NCBI GenBank assembly: GCA_023265215.1
Contig: JAHFUH010000379.1
Span: forward strand, 1-5,680
Length of the DNA: 5,680 bases
Direction of reading: 5' to 3'
DNA from: Acidobacteriota bacterium
GTDB taxonomy: Bacteria; Acidobacteriota; UBA6911
Both the position numbers and the translations under genes were made by a program. The notes below the pieces were generated by a model, which saw nothing but the letters and a program-made list of their open reading frames with translations, had not been told where the DNA came from and ran no database searches. Numbering within the stretch: the stretch's first letter is position 1; every line of letters starts with the position of its first letter. Positions 5,607 to 5,680 of this stretch are shown here, piece by piece.

Positions 5607-5656
5607 TGGGCGTCCAGGTCCCGTCCATGTTCCGATTCCGAGTTGGTGGGTGTCCA
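5607..5656 (-). repeat. Paired inverted TGGACACCCA motifs, right flank of the transposase
   Basis: TGGGCGTCCA (5607-5616) and TGGGTGTCCA (5647-5656) are inverted copies of the left-flank motif, the first with one mismatch. They are 40 bases apart, against 49 on the left. Both lie upstream of the transposase start. Confidence 0.7.
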
Positions 5657-5680
5657 GTTCTTGGCCAGTTCTTGCCAGTT
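5654..5680. repeat. Short tandem repeat cut by the window edge
   Basis: CCAGTTCTTG at 5654 and 5665 is followed by CCAGTT at 5675, giving 2.5 copies of a 10-11 base unit that begins within the last TGGGTGTCCA motif. The array may continue past the window. Confidence 0.55.

Larger units (their letters stand above)
4096..5656. mobile_element. Y1/RAYT-type transposase unit with inverted flanking motifs
   Basis: A single Y1-family transposase gene lies between two copies of TGGACACCCA on the left (4096, 4145) and two inverted copies on the right (TGGGCGTCCA at 5607, TGGGTGTCCA at 5647). Single-gene units bounded by inverted short motifs are what REP-associated tyrosine transposases (RAYTs) show in other bacteria. 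Outer limits are approximate, no target-site duplication can be recognised, and the right motif lies only 24 bases from the window edge. Whether the unit moves as a whole or only acts on short repeats cannot be told from this copy. Confidence 0.6.

Overview
The window looks like a chromosomal segment from an uncultivated or environmental Gram-negative-type bacterium with moderate GC. The gene set (dodecin, TrmO, a glycerophosphodiester phosphodiesterase, a secreted DPP III-like metallopeptidase, a large Y1/REP-associated-type transposase) and the dense dispersed palindromic repeats would fit Acidobacteriota or a neighbouring phylum. That placement is a low-confidence inference. No rRNA, tRNA or CRISPR array is visible.

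Layout. Bases 1-222 hold a GC-rich, strongly self-complementary repeat with 54-bp imperfect inverted arms. Bases 268-944 (minus strand) hold trmO (a tRNA t6A37 methyltransferase homologue) and the dodecin gene, overlapping by 31 bp and probably served by one promoter near 973-978. A divergent gene at 1030-1809 (plus) encodes a cytosolic GDPD/UgpQ-type phosphodiesterase. It converges on a minus-strand gene for a probably exported M49 (DPP III)-like zinc peptidase (1852-3525). A near-perfect 26-bp inverted repeat at 1780-1858 lies across both 3' ends, encodes the last residues of one gene and supplies the stop codon of the other.

Bases 3526-4422 contain no convincing gene. At 3772-4086 they hold the most unusual element here: about 15 consecutive units of exactly 21 bp, each built on a palindromic core (consensus AGAAATGTTTCT type) held at the same position in the unit. 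Two helical turns therefore separate successive dyads. All six reading frames are interrupted across the array. Part of it exists as a perfect inverted copy that keeps the 21-bp phase.

Bases 4096-5656 look like an IS200/IS605-related (Y1, RAYT-like) transposase unit: a 370-residue HUH transposase on the minus strand, flanked on the left by two TGGACACCCA motifs and on the right by two inverted copies (one with a single mismatch). The 21-bp array lies within 10 bp of the left motif, so the two may be functionally or historically linked. The window ends inside a short tandem repeat.
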